Below, one piece after another: positions 1 through 9,149 of a stretch of DNA of 64,000 nt. The position numbers and the translations under genes are program-made. Within the stretch, counting starts at the first letter, position 1. Every line of letters starts with the position of its first letter. The stretch comes from Leptospira interrogans serovar Manilae (GTDB lineage Bacteria > Spirochaetota > Leptospiria > Leptospirales > Leptospiraceae). The notes beneath the pieces are model-generated. The model was not told the origin of the DNA. It made no database searches and saw only the letters and a program-made list of their open reading frames with translations. The DNA lies in the NCBI GenBank assembly GCA_945887855.1, contig CAMCZP010000005.1, positions 21,510 to 85,509 of the forward strand, read 5' to 3'.

Positions 1-350
1 ATAAGAAAATTAACTGTAAAACCATTTTCATTTCTACTAATAGTACATTTGAATTGCATTCTTTTTAAGGGACCCTTAGAAAATATTCTATATACACCGA
101 AAAATTTATTTTCAATCCATTCAAAAGGAAATTCTCTAAATTTTGAAACTATCCCAAGACTTGATATTGATTTTCCATAGAGAAGACTTCCTCCATTTTT
201 ATCTTCAATCATATCAAAAATTATGGGATTTTTGTAAAATGAACGATTGATCTTATCAGTATTTGAAATTAAATCCCATGCTAATTCTAATTCTGAATTC
301 ATTTCGATACCCCATCTAAATGTGAGTATTTTAGAAAAAATACTTTTCAT
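1..350 (-). CDS. Partial: DUF5939/START-like domain, probably N-terminus of an adenylate/guanylate cyclase-type protein
   Basis: The gene runs off the left edge; about 116 N-terminal residues are visible. The ATG at 350 overlaps the stop of the preceding small ORF (ATGA), suggesting translational coupling. The reading frame shows an early tryptophan block (LAWDLISNTDKINRSFY), then FREFPFEWIENKFFGVYR and SKGPLKRMQFKC. From memory this resembles the SRPBCC/START-like domain (DUF5939) that precedes class III cyclase domains in several bacteria including leptospires. The cyclase part would lie outside the window, so the full product is inferred. Possibly cytoplasmic, as no signal peptide or membrane segment is seen. 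Confidence 0.55.
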   Translation of the reverse strand, partial: MKSIFSKILTFRWGIEMNSELELAWDLISNTDKINRSFYKNPIIFDMIEDKNGGSLLYGKSISSLGIVSKFREFPFEWIENKFFGVYRIFSKGPLKRMQFKCTISRNENGFTVNFL

Positions 351-475
351 GTTATTACTTTTTTTTCTATTGATTTTTCATCTTTTAAATTGATAAGTCC
401 TTCTCTATCCACTTCATAATCAGTACTTTTTATTCTTTGAAATAATTTAGAATTTTTAGAGATTGGATTATTCAT
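347..475 (-). CDS. Small hypothetical protein (42 aa)
   Basis: The short reading frame MNNPISKNSKLFQRIKSTDY... ends in KKVIT. Its ATG lies inside the stop region of the upstream membrane protein (ATGAATAA) and its TGA overlaps the ATG of the next gene (ATGA), so it fits exactly between two genes in a coupled arrangement. The sequence is charged, has no membrane segment and no recognisable domain. It could be a real small protein or only a translated linker that carries ribosomes to the downstream gene. The evidence is positional only. Confidence 0.4.
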   Translation of the reverse strand: MNNPISKNSKLFQRIKSTDYEVDREGLINLKDEKSIEKKVIT

Positions 476-2342
476 TTGTTTTTCCCTTTTCTTGATTTTT
501 TTTAATTGAATCAATTTTTCCTAAAAAAATTGCTTGTTTTTCACGATTTTCATTACTTTGGAAGTAGTACTCGTTAAATTCATTATAATCTATTATAAAT
601 TCTTTGTTATTTTTACTATCTATATTTTTAATATATGAATTTAGATAGTCGTTAAAATTTGTATATTTAAAATGACCTGATGATTCTAGTTTACTTAAAA
701 TTTCTTGGTTATAGGTTATTATCCTCCATGGAAATTTTGAAATAGAGGTCTCTAATTTATTATATTCCCTAATATAAGAGAAATTAGTTTCAAAGAGGTG
801 GAAATGAATTTTTCTTTTTTTTAAATATTCTAAGTCTGCAGATTTTTCATGCCCAACTTTTCCACGCTCTTTTATTTTTTTATGTGCTATGAATTTGTCA
901 GTTAAACCTGTCACAGACTCTATAGCAACTAAAGGATCTAAATAATATGCCATCATTGCCTGGGTACCTCCAAAAGAAATTCTAACTCCCAATTCCCGAA
1001 AATTATTTCTATGTGGAATTAATTTATTTTTTAGTTTATATACCTCTTTAATCTTATAAATTTTATTTTCATCTGTAATCCCATTTTTTTCTGGAAAGGG
1101 TTGGTTTTTAAATGGATCAATTGAATTAAACGTGAGAAGTACAAATAAGAATGCTACCAGTCTAATTGCTCTTTCTCCTAAAAAATTATATAGATAAATT
1201 TCAAATCCTAAAAAAAATAATGGACTCAAAGGTATCAAGAGCCTTGCGTACATAAAATCTCCCCCAATCAAAAATAAATAAAATATATAGATGAACGAGG
1301 GAATAAGAGCTAAAAAAAACCAATCTATTTCTAGACGATAATTATTTAATTTAAAATTAATTTCAGATGATTCTTCCGTTATTTTGAAAAAATTCCTATA
1401 TTTTCTTTTTTGTAACCATCCATTTTTTTCTTTTGGATCTTTGGTGAAGTATAAATTAATATTAAATTGTTTAAAATACAAAATAATAAAAAAATACAGC
1501 AATAATCCAAAGAAAAAATAAAAGATATAATATGAATTAAAGTACATGGCTATATATTTTATTCCCTGCTGGTAATACAAACTCCCAGCTTCTTTTGCAT
1601 AAAAAGTATTTGGCCATAAGTACCCATAAAATTGATATCTCCAGTAAAAATATGGGATATAAATTATTATAAAGGGAATATGAATAGATAAATTTTTGAA
1701 AACAATTGATTTAAAACTACTATCATTATTTCTAAATACCAAATAAAATAAGGATGCTAATCCATAAAATAAAAGCCCATCGGGTCTAGTCATACATAAT
1801 AAGGTTAAAGATGTAAAACCAATCCACAATGAAAGTTGGTTTCTATAAAAAAATAGTACTAAAATTCCAAATAATAATAAAAAAGAAAAAAATGATGTTT
1901 CTAATCCGGAAGTGGCATATACCCTGGCATGATACTGAACCGAAAAGCAAATCATAGAAAGTGGCACGTAAATTCTTTCTTTTCCAATTTTTATTTCTTG
2001 AATCTTTTTACCTGCAAAGAAGAGCAAAACTAAATTAAGTATAAAACTTAACAGCCCCAATCCCTGGGAAAACCTTTCTGGAGATACACCCATTGAAATC
2101 CCTGAACTAATCAATATCATCCATAAAAAATTGGTGTACCCCTCCACTGATTCACCAGAATTGTATACAGGACCCAATCCCTTAGATAGATTTAAAGAAT
2201 ATCTAAATGTAATAAATGCATCATCGCACAACCAATGTAGTTTATAAGCAGAATAAAAAGCTGTGAGGATTGTAACCGAAAACAAAATATAGGAAATGTA
2301 TTTACCATAAATTTTTGTGGGCTCTTTGCTTTCTCTCGCCAT
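468..2342 (-). CDS. Polytopic membrane protein, GT-C-type glycosyltransferase-like (AftB-like)
   Basis: A 624-residue integral membrane protein with about ten hydrophobic segments. Near residue 40 it has the motif CDDAFITFRYSLNLSKG followed by VEGYTNFLWM. An acidic pair in the first extracytoplasmic loop followed by an EGYTN motif is typical of GT-C-fold, polyprenyl-phosphate-sugar-dependent transferases such as mycobacterial AftB and their uncharacterised bacterial relatives. The C-terminal ~200 residues are soluble and probably periplasmic. The donor sugar and acceptor cannot be read from sequence; a role in LPS or glycoprotein decoration is a guess. The ATG at 2342 is the first in frame. 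The 3' end overlaps the 42-residue ORF. Confidence 0.55.
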   Translation of the reverse strand: MARESKEPTKIYGKYISYILFSVTILTAFYSAYKLHWLCDDAFITFRYSLNLSKGLGPVYNSGESVEGYTNFLWMILISSGISMGVSPERFSQGLGLLSFILNLVLLFFAGKKIQEIKIGKERIYVPLSMICFSVQYHARVYATSGLETSFFSFLLLFGILVLFFYRNQLSLWIGFTSLTLLCMTRPDGLLFYGLASLFYLVFRNNDSSFKSIVFKNLSIHIPFIIIYIPYFYWRYQFYGYLWPNTFYAKEAGSLYYQQGIKYIAMYFNSYYIFYFFFGLLLYFFIILYFKQFNINLYFTKDPKEKNGWLQKRKYRNFFKITEESSEINFKLNNYRLEIDWFFLALIPSFIYIFYLFLIGGDFMYARLLIPLSPLFFLGFEIYLYNFLGERAIRLVAFLFVLLTFNSIDPFKNQPFPEKNGITDENKIYKIKEVYKLKNKLIPHRNNFRELGVRISFGGTQAMMAYYLDPLVAIESVTGLTDKFIAHKKIKERGKVGHEKSADLEYLKKRKIHFHLFETNFSYIREYNKLETSISKFPWRIITYNQEILSKLESSGHFKYTNFNDYLNSYIKNIDSKNNKEFIIDYNEFNEYYFQSNENREKQAIFLGKIDSIKKNQEKGKTNE

Positions 2343-2610
2343 GTCAAAAAGCAGTATACAAATCTCATCTGAATAAGAAAATAAAGTTTTTATAGAAAAG
2401 TACAGGCATATGGATGTAATAGGTCAAATTGCTTCCTATTTAAAGATCCCCAAAAAAAAGTTAAAATAATAATGGGGGAAAAATCAAAAAAGAAGCTTGT
2501 AGAAATTGATATTTAAGCTATTTTTTTTCTTGACTAGTGTAAAAAATATAAGACTTTAAAGGCTTAAGAAAAAATTCTAACACTGTATCTAAAAGAGAAC
2601 CCAAACTAAT

Positions 2611-2946
2611 ATGCCAATAAATCACAGAAAATCAGGAGAAATGAACATCATTGATCTAACCGGAAGCCTTGACATCTATACAGCTACTGATTTAAAAACT
2701 CTGTTCGAAGGATTTATCACCAAGCAAGATAACAAAGTAATCATCAATTTAGAAAAGCTAAGCTATATTGATTCCTCTGGGATTGGTATGTTAATCAAGC
2801 TCATGAACTATGTCAAAGAAAGGGATGGTCAATTTTTATTGACGAATATGAAGCCTCCCATGGCTAAGGTGTTCAAGGTGGCTGGATTGACTTCTTATTT
2901 TAAATTTTTAGGAGACAAAGAATTTGCGGAGCAATATCCAAACTGA
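2611..2946 (+). CDS. STAS-domain anti-sigma factor antagonist
   Basis: A 111-residue single STAS domain of the SpoIIAA/RsbV type. The N-terminal strand is MNIIDLTGSLDIYTA and the phosphoacceptor loop is IDSSGIGM at residues 53-60. In this family the conserved serine of DSSG is phosphorylated by a partner-switching kinase, and the unphosphorylated form sequesters that kinase. No anti-sigma kinase or PP2C phosphatase gene is nearby. The first ATG is preferred because a start at Met11 would remove the first beta strand. The 3' end overlaps the next gene by 23 bases. Confidence 0.88.
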   Translation: MPINHRKSGEMNIIDLTGSLDIYTATDLKTLFEGFITKQDNKVIINLEKLSYIDSSGIGMLIKLMNYVKERDGQFLLTNMKPPMAKVFKVAGLTSYFKFLGDKEFAEQYPN

Positions 2947-3784
2947 GGAAATAGCCCGCTCCCATTTACGAGATGTAATTACAACAATCCAAGGGCACTC
3001 TGTAGAATGTAAATGGTTTGTAAGTTCTACACAGCTCATTTCCCTATTGTACATAAAAAAAGAAGACTACTATAGAGAGCTTTACTCCTTACGAAATGCA
3101 AATTTCAATCCAGCTAAATTAACAGGATTCCATGAGGAAGAGTGTATGTATCTATGTCTCCTTCTCGAAAAAATCCTACGATTGGGAGATGTGGAAGAAG
3201 AATTTATAAAAGCAGGAATTTATTTCAATGAAAAATCCCTATCTATTCTACGGGAAAAATTTATAGAGTGTCTTTTTGAGCTCTTATCCAAGCACAAAGT
3301 AGACAAAGATCTTTTGATGATTTTAAGCTCGGCTACCATCAATTTTGATGATGCTTTTGATACATATTTTTTTGATAAGTTCAATATGGATCGAATTATA
3401 GATTTTACAATTGAAGCCTTTATTTCCAACTATTCGATTGATCCCTTCTTTGGTGGAGAAATATTTTTAAAAAAGTTTTTAGAAGACCAGGTTCAGTATA
3501 AAAAGATACCCTTTGCCCAAATCACCGAAGAGTATAGGGAGAGGTACTACTATGAACTGTTTGGAAGGCTAAGAAAATCACAAAATTCTCCCAAACTATC
3601 CAAAGAAATTAGGCAGCTTTTAGCATATTTTAACTTAGAAGATGGAACAGATAAAAAAAAGCTAAATACGAGATACAAAGAATTATTAAAAATATATCAT
3701 CCCGATGTTAACAAATCAGGACTTGAAAAAACTAAAGAAATTATAAAAAATTACAAAAAGCTACATTCACTATTAGAAATCTAA
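2924..3784 (+). CDS. Protein with C-terminal J domain (DnaJ-like), TTG start
   Basis: A 286-residue protein. Its last ~55 residues form a J domain: LNTRYKELLKIYHPDVNKSG contains the HPD tripeptide that stimulates DnaK ATPase, followed by a closing helix. The first ~215 residues are helical with no known domain. The start is TTG, with GGAGAC (2911-2916) about eight bases upstream and lying inside the STAS gene, so the two are probably translationally coupled. A J domain at the C-terminus rather than the N-terminus suggests a client-specific co-chaperone. The last 12 bases overlap the end of the convergent purM. Confidence 0.7.
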   Translation: MRSNIQTEEIARSHLRDVITTIQGHSVECKWFVSSTQLISLLYIKKEDYYRELYSLRNANFNPAKLTGFHEEECMYLCLLLEKILRLGDVEEEFIKAGIYFNEKSLSILREKFIECLFELLSKHKVDKDLLMILSSATINFDDAFDTYFFDKFNMDRIIDFTIEAFISNYSIDPFFGGEIFLKKFLEDQVQYKKIPFAQITEEYRERYYYELFGRLRKSQNSPKLSKEIRQLLAYFNLEDGTDKKKLNTRYKELLKIYHPDVNKSGLEKTKEIIKNYKKLHSLLEI

Positions 3785-4810
3785 TGTAACCCCACGCTCA
3801 CCATTTTTAATCTCACCTATGAGGGTAGCAGATTCTCCGCATTGATTTAGGAATTGTACTACGCTTTCCGCTTTGGATTTTTCTACGATTAGAATAAAAC
3901 CCATACCCATATTAAAAGTTGAAAATAACTCTTTTTTTGATATGGAATGATCCTTACTAATTTTTGAGAAACAATAATTATCTGGAAATTTTTTGTAATC
4001 TATATAAGCATGATTGTTTTTCTTTAAGACTCTGGGTATATTTTCATAAAATCCACCGCCCGTTATATGAACCATGCCCTTAATAGTTTCCCGTTGTAGG
4101 AGCTTTAAGATGGAATCTACATAGATTCTTGTTGGCTTAAAAAGATAATTTTTTATAAAATCTAATTCATCACTATTTTCTGGCAATTTATTTCCATCTC
4201 TTAAATATAACTTTCTTAAGAGGGAAAAACCATTGCTGTGTGGGCCACTCGAATCTAAACCAATGATCATATCCCCTTCACTTATATCTTTTCCATCAAT
4301 GATTTCAGATTTTTCTACTACTCCCACAGCAAATCCAGCTAGGTCATACTCATCTTCTCTCATGACCCCGGGGTGCTCGGCAGTTTCTCCACCAACTAAA
4401 CTCGCCCCACATTCCTTACAACCCTTCACAATTCCAGATACAATAGAATCCATTTTTTGGATGTCTAATTTTCCACAAGATATGTAGTCCAAAAAAAAGA
4501 GAGGTCTTGCTCCATTTACCAATAAATCATTCACGCACATGGCAACTAAATCAATTCCAATTGTATCATGGATGTTTAACAATCTAGCAATTTCAAGTTT
4601 TGTTCCAACACCATCCGTTCCACTGAGTAGTACGGGGTCTTTATAATTTTTTAAAAATGATACATCGTAGGCTGCTGCAAAACCACCCAATCCCCCGAGT
4701 ACTCTGGGATTGTGAGTGGAATGAACTTTATCTTTTATTCTTTTTATAAAATCTTGACCTTTGTGAGTATCTACTCCAGCGCTTTTATAGGAAAGTTCTT
4801 CATTTGACAT
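3773..4810 (-). CDS. purM: Phosphoribosylformylglycinamidine cyclo-ligase (AIR synthetase)
   Basis: A 345-residue enzyme of de novo purine synthesis that converts FGAM and ATP to AIR, acting in the cytoplasm. It shows the PurM hallmarks: LGGLGGFAAAYD near residue 40, LLSGTDGVGTKLEIA, IGIDLVAMCVNDLLVNGARPLFFLDY, and LVGGETAEHPGVM. The length is normal for the family. It is the last gene of a dedA-aminotransferase-murI-purM run and overlaps murI by 11 bases. No other pur gene is present here. Confidence 0.95.
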   Translation of the reverse strand: MSNEELSYKSAGVDTHKGQDFIKRIKDKVHSTHNPRVLGGLGGFAAAYDVSFLKNYKDPVLLSGTDGVGTKLEIARLLNIHDTIGIDLVAMCVNDLLVNGARPLFFLDYISCGKLDIQKMDSIVSGIVKGCKECGASLVGGETAEHPGVMREDEYDLAGFAVGVVEKSEIIDGKDISEGDMIIGLDSSGPHSNGFSLLRKLYLRDGNKLPENSDELDFIKNYLFKPTRIYVDSILKLLQRETIKGMVHITGGGFYENIPRVLKKNNHAYIDYKKFPDNYCFSKISKDHSISKKELFSTFNMGMGFILIVEKSKAESVVQFLNQCGESATLIGEIKNGERGVTLDF

Positions 4811-5579
4811 ATCTTGTTTCTTCTCTTGGATTAAAATTTAAATATCTATAGGCAATTTGAAATGCAAGATCATTGCCACCATTGAGTACCAGTTCTATTC
4901 TACTCTCTCTATCTATCTCCGGAAGGGAAAGCATACCTGTGATATGTTTGATTGTTCCAAGATTTCCGTCGTACAATTTTAAATCTCTATTGTACCGTGA
5001 GAATAGAGGTCGTATCAAAAGATAATGGGTGCAACCCAAAACAATTATATTAATATTCTTTTCTTTTAATTCTAAAAGGATTGGATCTAAAAATTCCACA
5101 CAACCAGGAATATCCTCTTTGTCTATCAATGCTGCCAAACCATCACAATTAATAGGATGTAATACATGTCCTGCACCGAGAGATTTTTCTAGCCTACTAA
5201 ATTTTTCTTCTTTAAGTGTAAGGGATGTAGCAAAAACAGCTATGTTTTGGTTAGGATTTTCCAATACTGCTGGTTTTAATGCTGGTTCCATTCCAAAAAT
5301 TGGAATACTATATCTTGACCTTAGCTCTAATGCTGCAGCAGATGTAGCTGTATTGCATGCAAGAAGAATTGCATCCACATTCTCATGGATGAAGTATTGT
5401 ACTATAGTTTCAGTTAATTGAATTACATCTTTTGTGGATTTATTTCCGTATGGACTATTGATTAAATCTCCGTAATATATATAATCTGCACCAGGATTTG
5501 CATTGGCTAGCTCGGAAAGTACAGCAAGACCTCCAAATCCAGAGTCCATCACACCAATTATTTTTACTTTTTCGCTCAT
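4800..5579 (-). CDS. murI: Glutamate racemase
   Basis: A 259-residue enzyme that makes D-glutamate for peptidoglycan stem peptides. It shows the N-terminal GVMDSGFGGLAVL and the two catalytic cysteines in ACNTAT (C75) and GCTHY (C183). The ATG at 5579 overlaps the stop of the preceding aminotransferase (ATGA) and the 3' end overlaps purM by 11 bases. With ddl and the dcw genes in the same window it supplies the D-amino acid branch of wall synthesis. Confidence 0.95.
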   Translation of the reverse strand: MSEKVKIIGVMDSGFGGLAVLSELANANPGADYIYYGDLINSPYGNKSTKDVIQLTETIVQYFIHENVDAILLACNTATSAAALELRSRYSIPIFGMEPALKPAVLENPNQNIAVFATSLTLKEEKFSRLEKSLGAGHVLHPINCDGLAALIDKEDIPGCVEFLDPILLELKEKNINIIVLGCTHYLLIRPLFSRYNRDLKLYDGNLGTIKHITGMLSLPEIDRESRIELVLNGGNDLAFQIAYRYLNFNPREETRYVK

Positions 5580-6880
5580 ATACTGTTGAGGTACTGAGTG
5601 ATTGCAGTAGCTATTTTTCTAAAGGTAGATTCAAAAATTATAGGATCTTCTTCCAGAAGGGTTACTCTAAAACCATCCCTTTTACAACAAAAAGAAGAAA
5701 GTGGTACTACACAAATTCCAGTAGATGCCAAAAGATTTAAAACAAAACGTCTATCATTGGTTGCATTTTCTAATAAACTTTGAATATACCCGGATGCTTG
5801 CGTATTGGTAATTTGTAACTTCATAGAATCTTTTAGTATGCCATCCTGGAATACCACAGTTAGAAAAAAACCACCCCCCGGCTCGACCACATAGATTCCA
5901 GGAACATTGTTAAGAATTTCTGTTGCAAGCCTTGCCCTTTTTTTGAATTTATCATTTCTTTCTTTTAAATGAGGAAGAAATTCAGGGGAAGAATAAATTT
6001 CAGGTATTGCCATTTGGGGAAGCGTTGTAGAACAAACTTCCAGCATCTTGGCATCTACCAAGCTCTTGATATACCTATCAAAAGTTAGGTCATTTTTACG
6101 ATTGAAAACTTCAATCCATCCACATCTAGATCCCGGCCATGGGAGTTCTTTGGAAATAGAACGGAGTGCCATTCCACACACTTTCTCCCCAATGCATTCG
6201 GAGAGATGAATGGACCCTGTTCCAGAATAGTTGACATGGGCATAGGTTTCATCACAAATCAACATGCAATCATACTTTTCACAGATCTTTACGATCTTTG
6301 CTATGATGTCTCTATTGTAAACAGCACCTGTGGGATTGTCGGGGTTGATAAGTAAAATCCCCGCTATTGAATCATTGTACTTCACTTTATTTTCAATGTC
6401 TTCTAGATCAGGCATCCATCCCAAATCCGGGTTGAGTTCATATGTCAAATGCTCATAACCACTGTGGGCTGCTTCTGCAGAAGAGTATGTAGAGTAAGCG
6501 GGACTAGGACCTAAAATCCTTGCTTCTCTTCTCATAAATCCAAAGATTTTAGCTACTGCATCGCCTAACCCATTGAAGAATAAAATATCATCGGGAGTTA
6601 TTTTTACTCCTCCCCTCTCATTTACTTTATCTGCCAGGAAAATTCTTGTTTTTTCATAACCCTGTGTTGCCGTATAAGCCCAAGACTTATCTTCCTTAAC
6701 CAATCGTAGTACAATATCCTTAATGAAAGGAGCAATTTTTTCGCCTTTTTGGAGAGGGTCACCAATATTTTCCCAGGTGATATCCACACCCATCTTCTCC
6801 AAGTTTTTTCCAACTGCAACAATCTGACGGATTTCATAAATAAGTTCATCCGCACCTGGATGAACAATGTTTCTTCTCAT
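5576..6880 (-). CDS. Class I/II pyridoxal-phosphate aminotransferase
   Basis: A 434-residue fold-type I aminotransferase. NPDNPTG (179-185), the aspartate in ICDETY (D210) and the Schiff-base lysine in SISKELPWPGSRCGW (K244) are all present. The family includes aspartate, alanine and aromatic aminotransferases; the substrate cannot be fixed from these motifs. The SKELPWPGSRCGW block is typical of a distinct subgroup, separate from classical AspC. It is coupled to murI by an ATGA overlap, so supply of an amino acid for wall synthesis is possible but inferred. Confidence 0.85.
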   Translation of the reverse strand: MRRNIVHPGADELIYEIRQIVAVGKNLEKMGVDITWENIGDPLQKGEKIAPFIKDIVLRLVKEDKSWAYTATQGYEKTRIFLADKVNERGGVKITPDDILFFNGLGDAVAKIFGFMRREARILGPSPAYSTYSSAEAAHSGYEHLTYELNPDLGWMPDLEDIENKVKYNDSIAGILLINPDNPTGAVYNRDIIAKIVKICEKYDCMLICDETYAHVNYSGTGSIHLSECIGEKVCGMALRSISKELPWPGSRCGWIEVFNRKNDLTFDRYIKSLVDAKMLEVCSTTLPQMAIPEIYSSPEFLPHLKERNDKFKKRARLATEILNNVPGIYVVEPGGGFFLTVVFQDGILKDSMKLQITNTQASGYIQSLLENATNDRRFVLNLLASTGICVVPLSSFCCKRDGFRVTLLEEDPIIFESTFRKIATAITQYLNSI

Positions 6881-6884
6881 AGAA

Positions 6885-7541
6885 CTACCCTAACTGTATA
6901 TGTCCTTTATTTCGTTTGCTCCGAATATATTCTATTACGGCTGGTAGTATAGAGAGAATGATAATAGCAAAAATAACCAAGGTAAAATTCTTCCGAATCA
7001 TGGGGAGATTTCCAAAATAAAAACCTGCTATGGTAAATATTAAAATCCATATTACCCCACCAACGACATTGTACAAAATAAAATGTCTGTATTCCATTGT
7101 TCCAATTCCAGCTACAAATGGTGCAAATGTTCGAATGATAGGAATAAACCTTCCTATGATAATGGTCTTTCCACCATACCTATCATAAAATTCTTTAGTT
7201 TTTTCCAGATGGCTTTCTTTGATAAATCGAAGTTTTTCCCCTTTTAAAATTCTATCTTTGAAGAACATTCCAACTCTATAATTTACTGTGTCCCCAAGGA
7301 TAGCAGCTATGATTAACAAAAAAATAGTTAAATAAATATCCAGATCTCCCCTGGCAGCAATGGCACCTATTGCAAAGAGAAGGGAATCTCCTGGCAAAAA
7401 CGGAGTAACTACCAGCCCCGTTTCTGCAAAAATTATAATAAACAATATGATATAGGCTAAGGTTCCATATTCTTTCAAAATGACATCTAAGTAGGTATCA
7501 ATATGCAAAACAAAATCAAATGCTAGTTTTAAGAGTTCCAT
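6885..7541 (-). CDS. DedA-family (VTT/SNARE-associated) membrane protein
   Basis: A 218-residue inner-membrane protein with the DedA signature: [20 protein letters not shown] near residue 40, then [12 protein letters not shown] and the conserved [18 protein letters not shown] block. Four to six hydrophobic helices include two re-entrant segments. DedA proteins act in membrane lipid homeostasis, and some flip undecaprenyl phosphate or phosphatidylethanolamine; a link to wall synthesis through neighbouring murI is inferred. It starts 189 bases from folC on the opposite strand, so a divergent promoter region lies between them. Confidence 0.9.
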   Translation of the reverse strand: MELLKLAFDFVLHIDTYLDVILKEYGTLAYIILFIIIFAETGLVVTPFLPGDSLLFAIGAIAARGDLDIYLTIFLLIIAAILGDTVNYRVGMFFKDRILKGEKLRFIKESHLEKTKEFYDRYGGKTIIIGRFIPIIRTFAPFVAGIGTMEYRHFILYNVVGGVIWILIFTIAGFYFGNLPMIRKNFTLVIFAIIILSILPAVIEYIRSKRNKGHIQLG

Positions 7542-7730
7542 TTTTTTTCTAGGGAAATAAACCCCCTTCCTCTATGTCAAAGTCTAGTGTTCTTTCTCTT
7601 TGAAAATAGAAAAAAGACCTTCCTCTAAAGAAACGGTGTGGACCAAGGAAAATCCCCCATCTTTTGAATTATCTATAAAATTTCTTTTTTCGATTTCCCC
7701 ACCTTTCCATTGCTAAATTCTGATAAAAAT

Positions 7731-8921
7731 ATGACTGATCCTTCCTTTGGTATTGATGCTTTTTTGCAAAAATTAAAAAATTTTGAAATTTCTAGAAACA
7801 AACTTCATTTCCAATCCTATTCCCTTTCCCCATTTGAAAAAATCTTGGATTCCTTTTTGGAACCCAATCCACATCTACTTTTTAAAATTTCAGTAGTTGG
7901 AACCAATGGAAAAGGTTCGGTTTCTGAATTTTTGTCTACACTTCTCTCAAAAATCGGAAATGTGGGCTTGTATACGTCCCCCCATCTTTTTTCTTTTACG
8001 GAACGAATCAAATTAAATGGAAATCCCATCTCCAAAGAATGGATCAATGAATGGATGGAATCTCTCCCGACCAAAAAAAGAAATGATTTGCATACTTTGT
8101 CTTATTTTGAATTTCTAACCCTCTTAGCGTTTGTTTACTTTAGGGAATATAAAACATCCTATGAGGTCTTAGAGGCAGGTCTGGGGGGAAGGTTGGATGC
8201 AACAAAAATATCTCAGCCAGATTTTGTAGTTCTTACCAAAGTAGATTTAGACCACACAGAAATTTTAGGGAATTCGAAAGATGAGATTCTCACAGAAAAA
8301 CTTGGAATTATAGCAAAATCTACGAAAATTTTATTTTTTATGAAACAAGATGGGATAAATCAAAAAAAAATAGAATCTATTTTAAATAACAAATATGGTT
8401 TAAATCCATATATCATTGGTTTTGATGAAGAAATTGAACGATATACAGATTATTTAAGTTTTAATTACCAATATTCTATTTTTATATTAAAAAAGCTTGT
8501 CACAGAAAAATATCTTGAATTATATTTCCTGAGAGTACTCGAAGAAATGAAAATAGCACCCAGACCTCAAGGTAGGATAGAAATTCTAAGAAAATCCCCT
8601 CCCATGATCTTTGATGTTGCCCACAATCCATCAGCTCTTTCATTTTTTTTAAAATCTATTATGAATCTCTACTTTGGGATCAAATGGAATTGTATGATTG
8701 GAACTTTTCCTGATAAAGATATCAAATCTATGCTACAAACACTCGTTGAAAATGAATACATAGAAAGTATATTCCAAATCATATCTTCCCCATTTTCTAA
8801 TGAAACTATACCCAATGATAAGATTTATCCAATAGAGTTGTATGACATCTCAAAAAAAATTCAGGAAGAATACCCACTTTTGATTGTGGGAAGCTTCAGA
8901 CTCAGGGAGTTATTGGAATGA
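7731..8921 (+). CDS. folC: Folylpolyglutamate synthase / dihydrofolate synthase
   Basis: About 396 residues. The Mur-ligase-like P-loop GTNGKGS (57-63) is followed by GLYTSPHLFSFTERI, which is diagnostic for FolC, and by EAGLGGRLDATK. The C-terminal domain has FDVAHNPSAL. The enzyme adds glutamate to dihydropteroate and/or folates. A TTG at 7710 would extend the protein by seven residues, but neither start has a clear ribosome site; the ATG is chosen. The 3' end overlaps the next ORF (ATGA). Confidence 0.93.
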   Translation: MTDPSFGIDAFLQKLKNFEISRNKLHFQSYSLSPFEKILDSFLEPNPHLLFKISVVGTNGKGSVSEFLSTLLSKIGNVGLYTSPHLFSFTERIKLNGNPISKEWINEWMESLPTKKRNDLHTLSYFEFLTLLAFVYFREYKTSYEVLEAGLGGRLDATKISQPDFVVLTKVDLDHTEILGNSKDEILTEKLGIIAKSTKILFFMKQDGINQKKIESILNNKYGLNPYIIGFDEEIERYTDYLSFNYQYSIFILKKLVTEKYLELYFLRVLEEMKIAPRPQGRIEILRKSPPMIFDVAHNPSALSFFLKSIMNLYFGIKWNCMIGTFPDKDIKSMLQTLVENEYIESIFQIISSPFSNETIPNDKIYPIELYDISKKIQEEYPLLIVGSFRLRELLE

Positions 8922-9106
8922 TAAAAAAAAATACGGAAACAGAAAAAAATAAAAAGATTTTAATATCCATTCGTTTGGATGAAATAACAATTGAATATTT
9001 TAAAAAACTGGCTAAACAATCAGGAATAAAATACCAACATCTTATCAATCTCTATTTAAAAGACTGCGTTCAAAAAAATAAGAAAATCCAAATGAAGTGG
9101 AAATAG
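8918..9106 (+). CDS. Small ribbon-helix-helix (BrnA/CopG-like) protein
   Basis: A 62-residue basic protein. KILISIRLDEITIEYFKKLA is the beta strand and first helix of a ribbon-helix-helix fold, and SGIKYQHLINLYLKDCV matches the second helix of BrnA-like antitoxins, which usually read GYQTLIN. Such proteins bind operator DNA as dimers and neutralise a BrnT-type RNase. No BrnT-like toxin gene sits next to it: upstream is folC, coupled by ATGA, and downstream is cheR. It may be a solitary regulator. Confidence 0.6.
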   Translation: MIKKNTETEKNKKILISIRLDEITIEYFKKLAKQSGIKYQHLINLYLKDCVQKNKKIQMKWK

Positions 9107-9149
9107 ATTTTCTAGTTTACATTGATCCATTCCATGGAATCATTAACCT

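Noticed and set aside
2343..2610. TTGACT (2530-2535) as a promoter for the STAS gene, and two frames of 14 and 19 codons
   Set aside because: The only -10-like match is 19 bases away and weak; the frames have no ribosome site or coding bias.
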